Assembly (NCBI GenBank): GCA_963788935.1
Contig: CAWBIM010000002.1
Location: 1-64,000 of the forward strand
Length of the DNA: 64,000 nt
Origin: JAOPZW01 sp963788935
GTDB lineage: Bacteria > Actinomycetota > Thermoleophilia > Solirubrobacterales > Solirubrobacteraceae
Direction of reading: 5' to 3'
The position numbers were made by a program, and so were the translations under genes. Below the pieces are notes generated by a model. It was not told the DNA's origin, did no database searches, and saw nothing but the letters and a program-made list of their open reading frames with translations. The stretch's first letter is position 1, and every line of letters starts with the position of its first letter. This document shows positions 55,129 through 63,845 of this stretch, one piece after another.

Positions 55129-55710
55129 ATGACCACTACCACCACCACCCGGGGCCGGCCGGAGACGGGCGCGCCCACCACCCACGACCAGCGCGTGGCC
55201 GCGCGCACCCGCTGGTCTGCCGACGCCGACCGCAGCTCGGTCGACTTCGCGGTCAAGAGCTTCTGGGGCCTGCTCACGGTTCGCGGCCGCTTCGACCGCT
55301 TCAGCGGCTCGTACGAGGTCGGGCCGGACGGGTCGCGGATCGAGCTGACGGTCGACGCCGACAGCCTCGACACCCGGAACGCGAAGCGCGACGAGCATCT
55401 GCGCGCGACCGACTTCTTCGCTGTCGCCGAGCACCCGCAGGTGCGCTTCGCGTCGACCCGCGTCCGCGACTCCGGCGACGGAACGCTCCGCGTCGAGGGT
55501 GACCTCCACGCGGCCGGGAAGGTGGTGGCGCTCGATCTCGACGCCACCGTGGCGCAGCTCGACGACGGGCGGCTCGAGATCGAGGCGACCACGACGGTCG
55601 ACCAGCGGTCGCTCGGGATGACGAGCGGCCTGCTGGGCATGATCCGCCGGCCGGCGACGGTGCACGTCACGGCACTCCTGAGCGACGCGGCCGCGAACGA
55701 ACGATCGTGA
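55129..55710 (+). CDS. YceI-family protein
   Basis: The 193-residue protein has a threonine-rich start and the YceI domain from about residue 27: TRWSADADRSSVDFAVKSFW, LTVRGRFDRFSGSYEV, DADSLDTRNAKRDEHLRATD (the conserved K/N-R-D-x-H-L-R-S/T-x-D-F motif) and VRFASTRVRD. YceI proteins bind polyisoprenoids or similar lipids and are often induced by stress or acid. No signal peptide is visible. Expression is likely controlled by the palindrome 22 bases upstream; the short leader has no clear ribosome site. Confidence 0.88.
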   Translation: MTTTTTTRGRPETGAPTTHDQRVAARTRWSADADRSSVDFAVKSFWGLLTVRGRFDRFSGSYEVGPDGSRIELTVDADSLDTRNAKRDEHLRATDFFAVAEHPQVRFASTRVRDSGDGTLRVEGDLHAAGKVVALDLDATVAQLDDGRLEIEATTTVDQRSLGMTSGLLGMIRRPATVHVTALLSDAAANERS

Positions 55711-55798
55711 CCGGCCGCGACCGGGATCGCGATCGTCGGCGGGGGCTTCGGCGACCGACGCGGGGGCGACCCCCTCATAGGCTGGTCGAGCAAGCCCG

Positions 55799-55870
55799 AT
55801 GGGGTTCTCGACGACGACGTCTGAGGCCGGCGCGGTCGTTCGCGATCCCGGCTCCCCCGGCAGCGCCTGA
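55799..55870 (+). CDS. Possible 23-codon small ORF ending in a terminator stem
   Basis: ATG 55,799 to TGA 55,870 encodes MGFSTTTSEAGAVVRDPGSP-GSA. The stop codon lies directly after the left arm of the terminator at 55,861-55,891. No clear ribosome site is seen. It could be a leader peptide, part of a small RNA, or chance. Confidence 0.25.
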   Translation: MGFSTTTSEAGAVVRDPGSPGSA

Positions 55871-55891
55871 TCTTTCGGGCGCTGTTTTTTT
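55861..55891 (+). terminator. Rho-independent terminator
   Basis: CAGCGCC-N10-GGCGCTG is a perfect 7-bp stem followed immediately by seven T residues, a textbook intrinsic terminator and rare in DNA of this GC content. It lies 150 bases after the yceI stop. Confidence 0.85.
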
Positions 55892-56017
55892 GTGCTCCTC
55901 ATCGCCTCGCTCGATGAGACGATCTCCCTCACCTGCCGCTCGGGCTGATCGCGCCGTGGGATCTCGGGCGCACTCCAGTCGCGACAGGTGACGCTGCGGC
56001 ACCCCGGTCGTCCAAGG

Positions 56018-56098
56018 ACGGTCGTCCTCGCGGCCGGCCTCTCCGGGGTCGTCCTCTCCATCAGCCTTGGCGGCACGACCTTCGCGTGGGACGTTCCA
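56018..56098 (+). pseudogene. MFS transporter remnant
   Basis: The frame reads VVLAAGLSGVVLSISLGGTT then FAWDVP, matching a membrane helix and the G-G-T-T-x-x-W motif of DHA2-type multidrug transporters. The rest of the transporter is absent. Confidence 0.4.
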
Positions 56099-56171
56099 GC
56101 GACGCTCGCGACCGGCGTCCCTTCCGCTCGCGGTGCCCGCGAGCGGATCGTCCCGCTCCGCAGCGGCGCGT

Positions 56172-56276
56172 TTCTGGCCGCACGAGCGGCCGAACGCGCG
56201 CCTGCGCGTCGTCAAGGGCGACGGGCAGCTGTTCCTGCCCGACGATCCCGAGAGCGTCGCGGGAATCATCCGGGAC
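56172..56276 (+). pseudogene. Alpha/beta hydrolase C-terminal remnant
   Basis: RPNARLRVVKGDGQLFLPDD followed by PESVAGIIRD is the standard C-terminal strand-loop-helix of alpha/beta hydrolases, with Gln where the catalytic His normally stands (G-G-H-L-F). Nothing upstream continues the fold. Confidence 0.5.
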
Positions 56277-56477
56277 TCCTCGTCGACCTCGAGGGCGGCC
56301 GGCCAGAACCGTGCGAGGAGCCAAGCGCGACGGCATGTGCTCGCGCATGCGCCCGAGCGCGGGGTCGCGATAGGCGGGGAATGGCAGTAGCTGTTGCCGT
56401 TGCCGACGACGACCCCTGCACGCAAACGTGGCGGCCGATGGCCGCCACGTTGGGGGGAGGGGTGTTCGCGCGAGAAC

Positions 56478-57174
56478 TCAGGCGTTGTCGGACTTCTTCC
56501 CGTCGGAGCTCGTGCCGTCGCGACGAGCCACCTTCGCCTTGAGCGCCTCGACCTTGGCGTGCGCCGCGTCGCGGTCGTGGTCACGCTGCGAGCGCATCAG
56601 CTCGAGCTGCGCCTCGCGGGCGGCCTTGCTCTCCGCCTTCTCGATGGCGGCGACTTCGGCCTCGACCTCGTCCACGCTGCGTCGCAGCACGGTGCCGCCG
56701 AGGGCCGCCATGGCGGCGTCGACGATCTCGGGGCTCGGCTCGGTGACGACGGCCAGCATCGCGGTCGCTTCCGGCTCGATCGGACTTCGAGAGCTGCCCG
56801 AGGGAGGTGTCGACCTGCTCGGCCTCGTCGAGGTCGAAGAGCGAGCCGACCAGGAGGCCGGTCGAGCCCCCGATCAGCACGCCGACCGGGCCGCCGAGGA
56901 TGCCGACGAGGAGGCCCGTCAGGCCGCCGCCGGCCGTCCCGACGAGCTCGGGCGAGCCGACCCGGTCCTTGACGGTGAGGGTGCCGTCGGCCGCGCGCTG
57001 CGCGACGACGGCCTCGTGCACCTCGATCTGATCCTGCGAGTCGAGCTCCTTCAGCTTGGTGAGCGCGAGGTATGCGTTGGCGTCGGCGTCGAACGCGACC
57101 GCGATGACGTTGTAGGTGGTGGGCACGCCGGTGTCGGGGGTGTCCGGGATGGATGTGGTGGTGGTGTTGGTCAT
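56478..57174 (-). CDS. DUF1269-like protein (one frameshift)
   Basis: Joined frames give about 232 residues. The N-terminus (TTYNVIAVAFDADANAYLAL, TKLKELDSQDQIEVHEAVVA) and a glycine-rich hydrophobic hairpin (GTAGGGLTGLLVGILGGPVG-VLIGGSTGLLVGSL) match DUF1269 membrane-associated proteins. After LSKS the frame shifts near 56,788; the second half continues MLAVVTEPSPEIVDAAMAAL and ends in a long charged coiled coil (DEVEAEVAAIEKAESKAARE) and a lysine-rich tail. The DUF1269 function is unknown; members are often stress-induced. A 19-bp palindromic box lies 23 bases upstream of the ATG. The LAL regulator gene precedes it on the same strand. Confidence 0.8.
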
Positions 57175-57197
57175 GGGGAGCAGCGTCGGGGGCGGCT

Positions 57198-57216
57198 GCG
57201 TGACTCGGCGTCACGC
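57198..57216. promoter_or_regulatory. 19-bp palindromic box, site 2 (DUF1269-like gene)
   Basis: GCGTGAC-TCGGC-GTCACGC, a perfect 7-5-7 inverted repeat, 23 bases before the start codon on the minus strand. An additional half-site TGCGTGA lies at 57,221. The leader after this box (CCCCGACGCTGCTCCCC-ATG) is strikingly like that of yceI (CCCGACCCTGCGCCC-ATG). Confidence 0.65.
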
Positions 57217-57244
57217 GGTCTGCGTGATTGCGAGCCGGGCCTCC

Positions 57245-59935
57245 TCAGCGCGGTCGCGTCCCGGGCCCCAGCAGGCGGAGCGCGCGGGCGCGGGCGACCG
57301 CCTCGGTGCGGTCGTGGGCGTCGAGCTTTGAGTAGATGTGGCGAACGTGCGTCCGCACGGTGTTCGCGCGAGACAAAGAGCTCGGCGGCGATCTCCGGCG
57401 TCTTGAGGTTGCTCGGCAGGTACCGCAGGACGCGCAGCTCGGCGTCGCTGAGCGGGTCCAGCAGCGGCGCGGCATCGGCCGGCGACGGAGGCGCCGCTCC
57501 GGCCAGCAGGTCGAGGACCGTCGCGAGCAGCGTGGCATGGGCGCTGCGGTGGCGCGGGTGGCGCTCGAGCAGCTCCCGGACCGGCGCGAGCGCGAACGGC
57601 AGAAGGATCCCGTCGGCTTCGGCGAGATCGAGCGCGCGCTCGATCGACGTCTCGGCGCCGCTGCGGTCGCCGAGCCCGTCACGCGCGACGGCGTCGAGCA
57701 GCGAGGCGTCGACCACCGCCCACGACAGGTGGAGCGCGCTCACCGGGCGCGTCGATGACCGGTGCGAGCGCGTCGACCGCCGCCTCCGGGTCGTCCTCGG
57801 CGAGGTCCACCGCCGCGGCGGCGATGCGCATGCCCGGCTCGGTCGCGCTCGTCGGCGGGCATGCCCGCCAGCGCGGCCCGCACCGCGGCCGTCTCCCCCA
57901 CGCGGACCTGCGTCTGCAGGATCCGGCTGCGCAGCTCGACGTTCAGCACGTGCTCCGCGGGCAGCGCGTCCTGCGTCCGCTCCGCCCGACGGAACGCGGC
58001 GAGCGCCTCCTCGGGCCGTCCCTGCCCCAGGGCCAGCAGGCCTCGGGCGCTGTGGAGGACAAGCGCGGTCGCCGGCTCGCCGCGGCCGAGTGCGCGCTCC
58101 GCCCGGTCCAGCCAGCGCTCGCCGTCCTCCAGGCGCCCCTGGCGCACCAGGAGGTTCCCGCCCGCGGCGAACGCCGCGGCGGCGACCGGATCGGCGGTCC
58201 ATCCGTGGGTCTCGGCCAGCGTGACCGCCTGCTCGGCGAGCGGCAGGGCCTCCGTGGCGGGCTGTCCCCCGAGCACGACCGCCAACGCGAGGTGCCCCAG
58301 ACAGGCGATCTCGACGTACGGGCGCCCGCCGCGGCGCGCGAGCTCGAGCGCGCGCTCGAGGTCCCGCCGCGCGTCGCCGGGCCGCAGCGACCACAGCTCG
58401 GCAATGCCCAGGTTCACGAGGGCGACCGCTCGATCGTCGTTGCTCAGCGAACGCTCGCGGCCGGCCTGTGGCTCGGAGACCGCCGCGAGGGCCGCCTCGA
58501 CGGCCCCGGCCTGGTCGAGCGCGGTGCGCACATCGCCGCCCTGGCGCGCCACGAAGAGGGTGATCGCCGCCAGCCGGAGCTCGAAGAACCATCGCCGGTC
58601 GCCGGGCACCGTCTCCGCCGACCGCTCGGCCGCGGCGAGGTACGCGCCCGCGTCGTCGAGGAGCCCCTCGAGGGCGCGAGCGTTGGCGTGGGCGAGCGCC
58701 AGCTCGGGGTCCGCCGCCGCCTCGGGCGGGAACGCGGCCAGCAGCGCCGCGAGCGTCGCCCCGCGGCCGTCGAGGATCAGGCGCAGCTCGTTGTCGGCGT
58801 ACAGGCGGGTCGCGTGGGCCCAGTCCTTCGCCGCCTGCGCGTGCCGGATCGCCTCGACGGCGAAGCCGTGCTCCTCGTGCCACTGGGCCGCCGCTCGGTG
58901 CAGCGAGCCGACGATCTCCGGGGAGACCCGGCGCAGCTCGAGCCGCAGCAGGTCCGCGAACAGGTGGTGGTAGCGAAACCACGACCGCCCCGCGTCGAGC
59001 GCGGTGACGAACGCATTGGCCTCCTCCAGCTCCTGCAGCATGCGCTCGGACCCCGAGCCGCCGGTCATGGCGTCGGCGAGCGGCCCGCTCACCCGCTCGA
59101 GCACCGACGTGCGCAGGAGCATTCCCCGCACCTCCGGCGGCTGGCGCTCCAGCACCTCCGCCATCAGGTACCCGGCCACTGTGCGCTCGCTGCCGGAGAA
59201 CTCCCGCACGAACCGCTCCGGGTCGGGATGCTCGGCGAGCGAGATCGCCGCCAGCCGCAGACCGGCGGCCCATCCCTCGGTGCGCTCGTGCAGCAGCGCC
59301 AGCCCCTCCGCGGACAGCTCGACCCCGGATGCCTCCAGCAGCGCACGCGCCTCGTCGAGCGAGAAGCGCAGATCCGCGTCCCGCAGCTCCTGGAGCTCGC
59401 CCGCGAGCCGCAGCCGATGCAGCCCCAGCCGGGGCTCCTCGCGCGTGGCGAGCACGAGCGTCAGCCGCGGGGGCGGGCGGGCGACGAATCGCTCGAGCGA
59501 CCGCTCCGCATCTGCCGAGCACAGCTCGTGCAGGTCGTCGATCACGAGCACGACCGGCTCGTCCAGCGACCGCAGCTCCGACAGCAGCCGCTCCACCACC
59601 ACCTCGCCGTGGAAGGCGGGCGACGGGCTGACGCGCTCCACGAGCCCGGCACCGCCGACGGCGCCGGACAGCGCCTCGACCACCGACAGCCAGAACCGCT
59701 GTGCGTCGCGCTCCCCACGCTCGACGGTCACCCACGCGACGCGGCCCCCGGCGACGGCATCGGCCCACGAGCGCAGCAGCGCGGTCTTACCGCTCCCCGC
59801 AGGCGCGCACACCACGACGACGCCGCCCGGAGCGGTGTCCGACAGGAGATGGAGCAGTGGGTCGCGCCGGACCAGCCGGCGTTCGCCGGCTCGATGGTCC
59901 GGCCCGGCGCCGCGCGCGGGTGGCGGTCTATCCAT
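57245..59935 (-). CDS. LAL-type LuxR-family regulator (three frameshifts)
   Basis: A large ATP-binding regulator of about 895 residues of the MalT/LAL type. The N-terminal NTPase has Walker A APAGSGKT (residues 44-51) and Walker B VVLVIDDLHEL. A long helical TPR-like region follows. The C-terminal GerE/LuxR HTH reads LSDAELRVLRYLPSNLKTPE-IAAELFVSR and ANTVRTHVRHIYSKLDAHDR. Shifts near 57,843, 57,748 and 57,369 all lie in the last quarter; the sequence between is normal, so errors are more likely than decay. Such proteins bind small molecules or partner proteins and activate nearby operons. The four palindromic boxes around it are likely targets (inference). Confidence 0.85.
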
Positions 59936-60041
59936 CGGGCATCACGCGTGCTCCTAGCGGAGCCTCGCAGGCACGGGCGAGGTCGCGGAAGCCCTGACGC
60001 GGCCGCCATCGACCGCTGCGGCAGCGTCGATCGCACGAACT

Positions 60042-60060
60042 GCGTGACGACCGCTCACCC
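60042..60060. promoter_or_regulatory. 19-bp palindromic box, site 3 (amphi-Trp gene / LAL gene)
   Basis: GCGTGAC-GACCG-CTCACCC, 7-5-7 with one mismatch, 26 bases before ATG 60,087. It lies in the divergent region between the LAL regulator gene (start 59,935) and the amphi-Trp gene, so it could also serve autoregulation. Confidence 0.6.
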
Positions 60061-60086
60061 GGCCGGGCGCGACCGTTGATTCGACA

Positions 60087-60395
60087 ATGAGGACGAACCG
60101 CCCGAGAGCCGCCATGACCCGCCCGAGCGGCACGCCCGAGTTCACGCACGAAGAGCACCTCACGCGCCAACAGGCCGCCGAGCGCCTCGTGGACATCGCC
60201 TATGCGCTCACCGCCGGCGCGACGCTCGAGCTGAGGACGCACGGCGAGCACGTCAACGTGCCGGTCGCCGACGAGCTCGTCCTCGAGCGCACGAGTACAA
60301 CCGACGGCGAGCGCGTCGACGTGCACATCCGGCTCAGCTGGTCCGGAACGCGGACCCCGGATCCCCGCGCGAACGGCGCGCGGCGGCACTCCTAG
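60087..60395 (+). CDS. Amphi-Trp domain-containing protein
   Basis: The 102-residue protein (or 93 from ATG 60,114) contains the amphi-Trp domain pattern: HEEHLTRQQAAERLVDIAYA, LTAGATLELRTHGEHVNVPV, DELVLERTSTTDGERVDVHI, ending in R-L-S-W. The function of this small family is unknown. It is the first gene of a likely operon with the lipid kinase gene 12 bases downstream, and has the palindromic box 26 bases before its start. The C-terminal 18 residues are basic and probably disordered. Confidence 0.75.
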   Translation: MRTNRPRAAMTRPSGTPEFTHEEHLTRQQAAERLVDIAYALTAGATLELRTHGEHVNVPVADELVLERTSTTDGERVDVHIRLSWSGTRTPDPRANGARRHS

Positions 60396-60407
60396 GAGGA
60401 GCGATCC

Positions 60408-61306
60408 GTGTCTCGCCTCTCCGCGATCCGCGGAGCCGCGCCCGCCGCTGAGGCGCCGCCCCGGCGCCCGGTGCTGTTCGTCAACCCCCGGTCGGGCGGC
60501 GGCGCGGCAGGACGGGCGCGCCTCTCCGACCGCGCGCGGGAGCTGGGCATCGAGGCGATCGAGCTCGCCGCCGGCCAGCCCCTCGACGAGCTGGTCGCCG
60601 CCGCGATCGCCGACGGCGCCGACGCCGTCGGGGCGGCGGGCGGCGACGGGACGCTCGCCACCGTCGCCGCCGTCGCGAGCGCCCACGCGGTGCCCTTCGT
60701 CTGCGTGCCGGCCGGGACGCGGAACCACTTCGCCCGCGACCTCGGCGTCGATCCGCGCGACCCGGCCCGCGCCCTCGACGCGTTCGCGGCCGGGATCGAG
60801 CGCCGCGTCGACGTCGGCGAGGTCGACGGCCGCGTCTTCCTCAACAACGTCTCCCTCGGGGTCTACGGCGAGGCCGTGCGAGATGCCGGCTACCGCGACG
60901 CCAAGCTGCGCACGCTGCTGCAGACCGCCGAGGAGGTGCTCGGCCCCGGCGGCGAGGCCGGCGGCCTGCGCGTCGTCGACGACCTCGGGGTCGAGCACCG
61001 CGGCCCGGCGCTGCTCTTGGCCTCCAACAACCCCTACGCGCCCCGCCGGCCGGGCGCCCGCGGCGTGCGTCCCGCCCTCGACGGCGGACGGCTCGGCATC
61101 GTGGTGGTCGACTCGCCGGCTCCGCGCACGCCCCCGCGCGCCCGCGCATGGACCGCCCCCGCCCTCGTCGTCGACGGCGACCGCGAGATCGTCCATGCCG
61201 GGCTCGACGGCGAGTCCGTCGACCTGCGCATGCCGCTGCGGATCGCCGTCCGCCCCGGGGCCCTGCGGGTGCGCGTCCTCGCCCCGAGATCACGCAGCGT
61301 GCGTGA
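60408..61306 (+). CDS. Diacylglycerol/lipid kinase-like protein
   Basis: The protein of about 295 residues has the DAGK catalytic core: RRPVLFVNPRSGGGAAGRAR at residues 19-38 and GAAGGDGTLATVAAVASAHA with the nucleotide-binding G-G-D-G-T, then PFVCVPAGTRNHFARDLGVD and FLNNVSLGVYGEAVRDA. Members phosphorylate diacylglycerol, sphingosine or similar lipids at the membrane. GTG 60,408 follows AGGAGG. As read, the frame runs 138 bases into hdeD; a shift near 61,285 giving the TGA at 61,304-61,306 is more plausible. A PAP2 phosphatase gene downstream could reverse the reaction. Confidence 0.82.
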
Positions 61307-61319
61307 TGACGGCTCACCC
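61301..61319. promoter_or_regulatory. 19-bp palindromic box, site 4 (hdeD)
   Basis: GCGTGAT-GACGG-CTCACCC, 7-5-7 with two mismatches, 74 bases upstream of the hdeD start. A further inverted half-site TCACGCA overlaps at 61,290, so TCACGCA-GCG-TGCGTGA is itself a perfect dyad. Confidence 0.6.
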
Positions 61320-61393
61320 CGCCCGCTCGAGCCTCCTGAGCGACCAACCAAAACCGGCCGCCGCCCGGCGGCCCCTCGTCACAGGAGAAGCTC

Positions 61394-62011
61394 ATGGCTG
61401 ATCACGCTGCACAGACCGACCTCGGAGCGCCGCCGATCGGCGCGGCGCTGCGCGACACCGCGCGCACCATCACCGGCTACTGGTGGACCTGGCTGGTCGG
61501 CGGCATCGCCTGGCTCGCCATCGCGCTGGTGATCCTCCAGTTCGATTCCGCCTCCGTCACGACGGTCGGCATCCTCGTCGGCCTCATGTTCGTGTTCGCC
61601 GGCCTCCAGACCGTCGCCCTCGCACGCGTCCCATGGGGCCCGCGGTGGGTGTCCGCGCTGTTCGGGGTGCTGTTTCTCGTCTCCGGCGTCCTCTGCTTCG
61701 TGGAGCCCCGCGCGACCTTCGCCGGCCTGGCGGACATGCTCGGCTTCCTGTTCCTCATCGTCGGCGTCTGGTGGATGATCCGCTCGTTCGTCGAGCGGGC
61801 CGTCAATCCGCTCTGGTGGACCGGCCTGATCTCCGGGATCCTCATGACCGGCATGGCGTTCTGGACCGCCGGGCAGTTCTTCATCGAGCGGGCATACGTC
61901 CTGCTCGTCTTCGCCGGCGTCTGGGCGCTCATGCAGGGCATCACGGACATCGTCCGCGCGTTCACGGTCCGCCGCGTGCACGAGTCGCTGGGCGAGGGCC
62001 CGGCGCGGTGA
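61394..62011 (+). CDS. HdeD-family acid-resistance-type membrane protein
   Basis: The 205-residue protein has six membrane helices, including WWTWLVGGIAWLAIALVILQ, TTVGILVGLMFVFAGLQTVA, SALFGVLFLVSGVLCFVEPR and MLGFLFLIVGVWWMIRSFVE, the three-hairpin DUF308 layout of HdeD. In E. coli HdeD is linked to acid resistance at high cell density; the mechanism is unknown. CAGGAG precedes the ATG. The stop overlaps the GTG start of the PAP2 gene, so they form an operon. The palindromic box upstream suggests control with yceI and the DUF1269-like gene. Confidence 0.88.
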   Translation: MADHAAQTDLGAPPIGAALRDTARTITGYWWTWLVGGIAWLAIALVILQFDSASVTTVGILVGLMFVFAGLQTVALARVPWGPRWVSALFGVLFLVSGVLCFVEPRATFAGLADMLGFLFLIVGVWWMIRSFVERAVNPLWWTGLISGILMTGMAFWTAGQFFIERAYVLLVFAGVWALMQGITDIVRAFTVRRVHESLGEGPAR

Positions 62012-62661
62012 GGGGCCATCCACGCCCCGGCACCTGCCGATCGGCGGGCGGCGCCAGGCGCCGCCCGCCGGCGTGCACCGGGGCGACGACGAACGCGAGC
62101 GGCGCAGGCCTCCGGAGCTGGCTCGAGGACGCCCGGCGCCTGGACGTCGCCGTCTACGCCGCCATCGCCGCGACGCCCACGCCGACGATGGACGAGGGCC
62201 TCCGCGGGCTCACCCGGGCGGCCGACCGCTCGAAGCTCTGGGTCGGCTGCTCCGTACTGCTCACCGTGCTCGGCGGTCGGCGCGGCCGGCGCGCCGCCGA
62301 GAACGGGCTGGCGTCGATCGCGCTCACCTCGGCCGTCGTCAACCTCGGGCTCAAGCCCCTGGGCAACCGCCGCCGGCCCGACCGCGTCACGGCGGAGGTC
62401 CCGATCGCGCGCCAGGTGGCGATGCCGCGCTCGACGTCGTGGCCGTCCGGCCATTCGGCGTCCGCGTTCGCCTTCGCGACCGGCGCCGGCGCCGCGTGGC
62501 CGGCGGCCGGGATCCCGCTCACCGCACTGGCATCGCTCGTGGCGTACTCGCGCGTCCACACCGGCGTGCACTACCCGTCCGACACGATCGCCGGGACCGT
62601 CGCGGGCGTCGCGCTCGCCCCGGTCGCGGTGGCGGTGGTCGCCCGGCGGCGCCGCCGGTGA
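62008..62661 (+). CDS. PAP2-superfamily phosphatase
   Basis: From GTG 62,008, overlapping the hdeD stop as GTGA, the protein has 217 residues. The three catalytic motifs are complete: K-x6-R-P in LKPLGNRRRPDR, P-S-G-H in SWPSGHSASAFAF, and S-R-x5-H-x3-D in YSRVHTGVHYPSDT. Membrane helices surround them. PAP2 enzymes remove phosphate from lipid phosphates such as phosphatidic acid or undecaprenyl pyrophosphate. The first 30 residues are low-complexity, so the true start may be later. It may act opposite to the lipid kinase upstream (inference). Confidence 0.85.
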   Translation: MRGHPRPGTCRSAGGARRRPPACTGATTNASGAGLRSWLEDARRLDVAVYAAIAATPTPTMDEGLRGLTRAADRSKLWVGCSVLLTVLGGRRGRRAAENGLASIALTSAVVNLGLKPLGNRRRPDRVTAEVPIARQVAMPRSTSWPSGHSASAFAFATGAGAAWPAAGIPLTALASLVAYSRVHTGVHYPSDTIAGTVAGVALAPVAVAVVARRRRR

Positions 62662-62808
62662 GGTGACCGCCGCCCGACGTTTCCGCGGCGGCCGGCTACG
62701 CGCCGGCCGAGCCGCCGGTCGCGGTCCCGGAGCCGTCGGCATGAGGCGCTGCCGGTCGCCGCCCTCGGCGCGGTCGACCGTCCTGCCGCGCGCCTAGGCT
62801 GCGAGGCC

Positions 62809-63782
62809 GTGACGGAGGTCCTCGACGGACTCGATGCCGGCAGGCGAGAGCGTGTCGCTGCCCTGCGCGCGGAGGGGCGCTTCTTCTGGCTCGACGCCTC
62901 GCTGGCCGAGACGAGCCATGACGATCTCGTCGCCGCGCTGGACCCGCCGGGGCACGCGCTGCGGACGCTGCCGGCGACCGGCGACCCACGCCGATCGCGG
63001 ATGCTCCTCGCCGACGGACGTCGATCGGCTTCGCGCTGCGCTGCTACGTGCCGTCCGAGGCACCGGTGGACGGCGCGGGATCGCGCCTGCGCCCGCTGTG
63101 GGTCCGAGTGGTGCTCACCGCCGACTACCTGCTGACCCTCCACGCGGAACGGGTGTCTCTCCCGGCGGTGCTCGCTCCCGAGCTGCGTCCGGAAGGGGGC
63201 CGGCGATACGTCGTCTACTCCGTCCTCGACGCCATGCTCGCGAGCGCCTTCGACGCCCTCGAAGAGCTCGAGCTGACCCTGGACGCGCTGGCCGCGACGT
63301 GGACCGACGAGGACGGCGCGGTCGTCCCCCGGGCGACGCTGCAGGAGACGGGCGCCAGCCTGGCGACGATGCGCCGCCGGGTGACGGCCGAGCAGGCCGT
63401 GTTCGGGCGGCTCGGCGTCGAGATCCGGGCGCTCCGCGGCTTCGACACCGACGAGGAGCCGTTCTTCGATCGGCTCGACGAGCAGGTCGACCACCTGCTT
63501 GCGTCGATCGACGCGGCCGCGAACGGCATGGGCATGCTGCTCGACCTCCAGCTCAACCGGCGCGCGTATCTCGTGAGCGTCGTGGCGACGATCTTCGTGC
63601 CGCTCACGTTCATCACGGGCTTCTTCGGGATGAACTTCGGCTGGATGGTCGATCAGATCGGGGCCGCGGTCGCCTTCTGGCTGCTCGGGCTCCTCGTCCC
63701 GATCGCGACAGCGGCGCTGGCGTGGCGGCTCGTCGTGCGCCAGTTCCTCGCCGGCGAAGGACCGAACGGGCGGCGCCGCTGA
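62809..63782 (+). CDS. CorA-family magnesium transporter (one frameshift)
   Basis: The protein of about 324 residues has a cytoplasmic N-terminal domain (VLDGLDAGRRERVAALRAEG, FFWLDASLAETSHDD), a long stalk helix and two C-terminal membrane helices with the G-M-N signature in FITGFFGMNFGWMVDQIG. CorA pentamers carry Mg2+ or other divalent cations. The frame shifts near 63,015; the second half starts FALRCYVPSEAPVDGAG in the new frame. The first membrane helix is VSVVATIFVPLTFITGFF. GTG start. Probably monocistronic; a strong hairpin follows. Confidence 0.85.
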
Positions 63783-63796
63783 GCGCGCCCGCGAAA

Positions 63797-63827
63797 CGGC
63801 GGCGGCCGGCGTCGCCGGCCGCCGCCG
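63797..63827. terminator. Bidirectional hairpin between convergent genes
   Basis: CGGCGGCGGCCGGC-GTC-GCCGGCCGCCGCCG is a perfect 14-bp stem with a 3-base loop, 15 bases after the corA-like stop and before the converging partial gene. GC-only stem, no T run. Confidence 0.65.
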
Positions 63828-63845
63828 TAGGCGGAGCGCGATGAG

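Larger units (their letters stand above)
55892..56477. other. Region of decayed gene fragments
   Basis: About 585 bases with no intact gene. It contains short remnants of an MFS transporter (56,018-56,098) and an alpha/beta hydrolase (56,172-56,276), both on the plus strand. Confidence 0.5.

Noticed and set aside
55986..56004. Possible fifth palindromic box (GGTGACG-N5-GCACCCC)
   Set aside because: Its symmetry axis and bases do not align with the GCGTGA-N7-TCACSC pattern, and it does not precede an intact gene.
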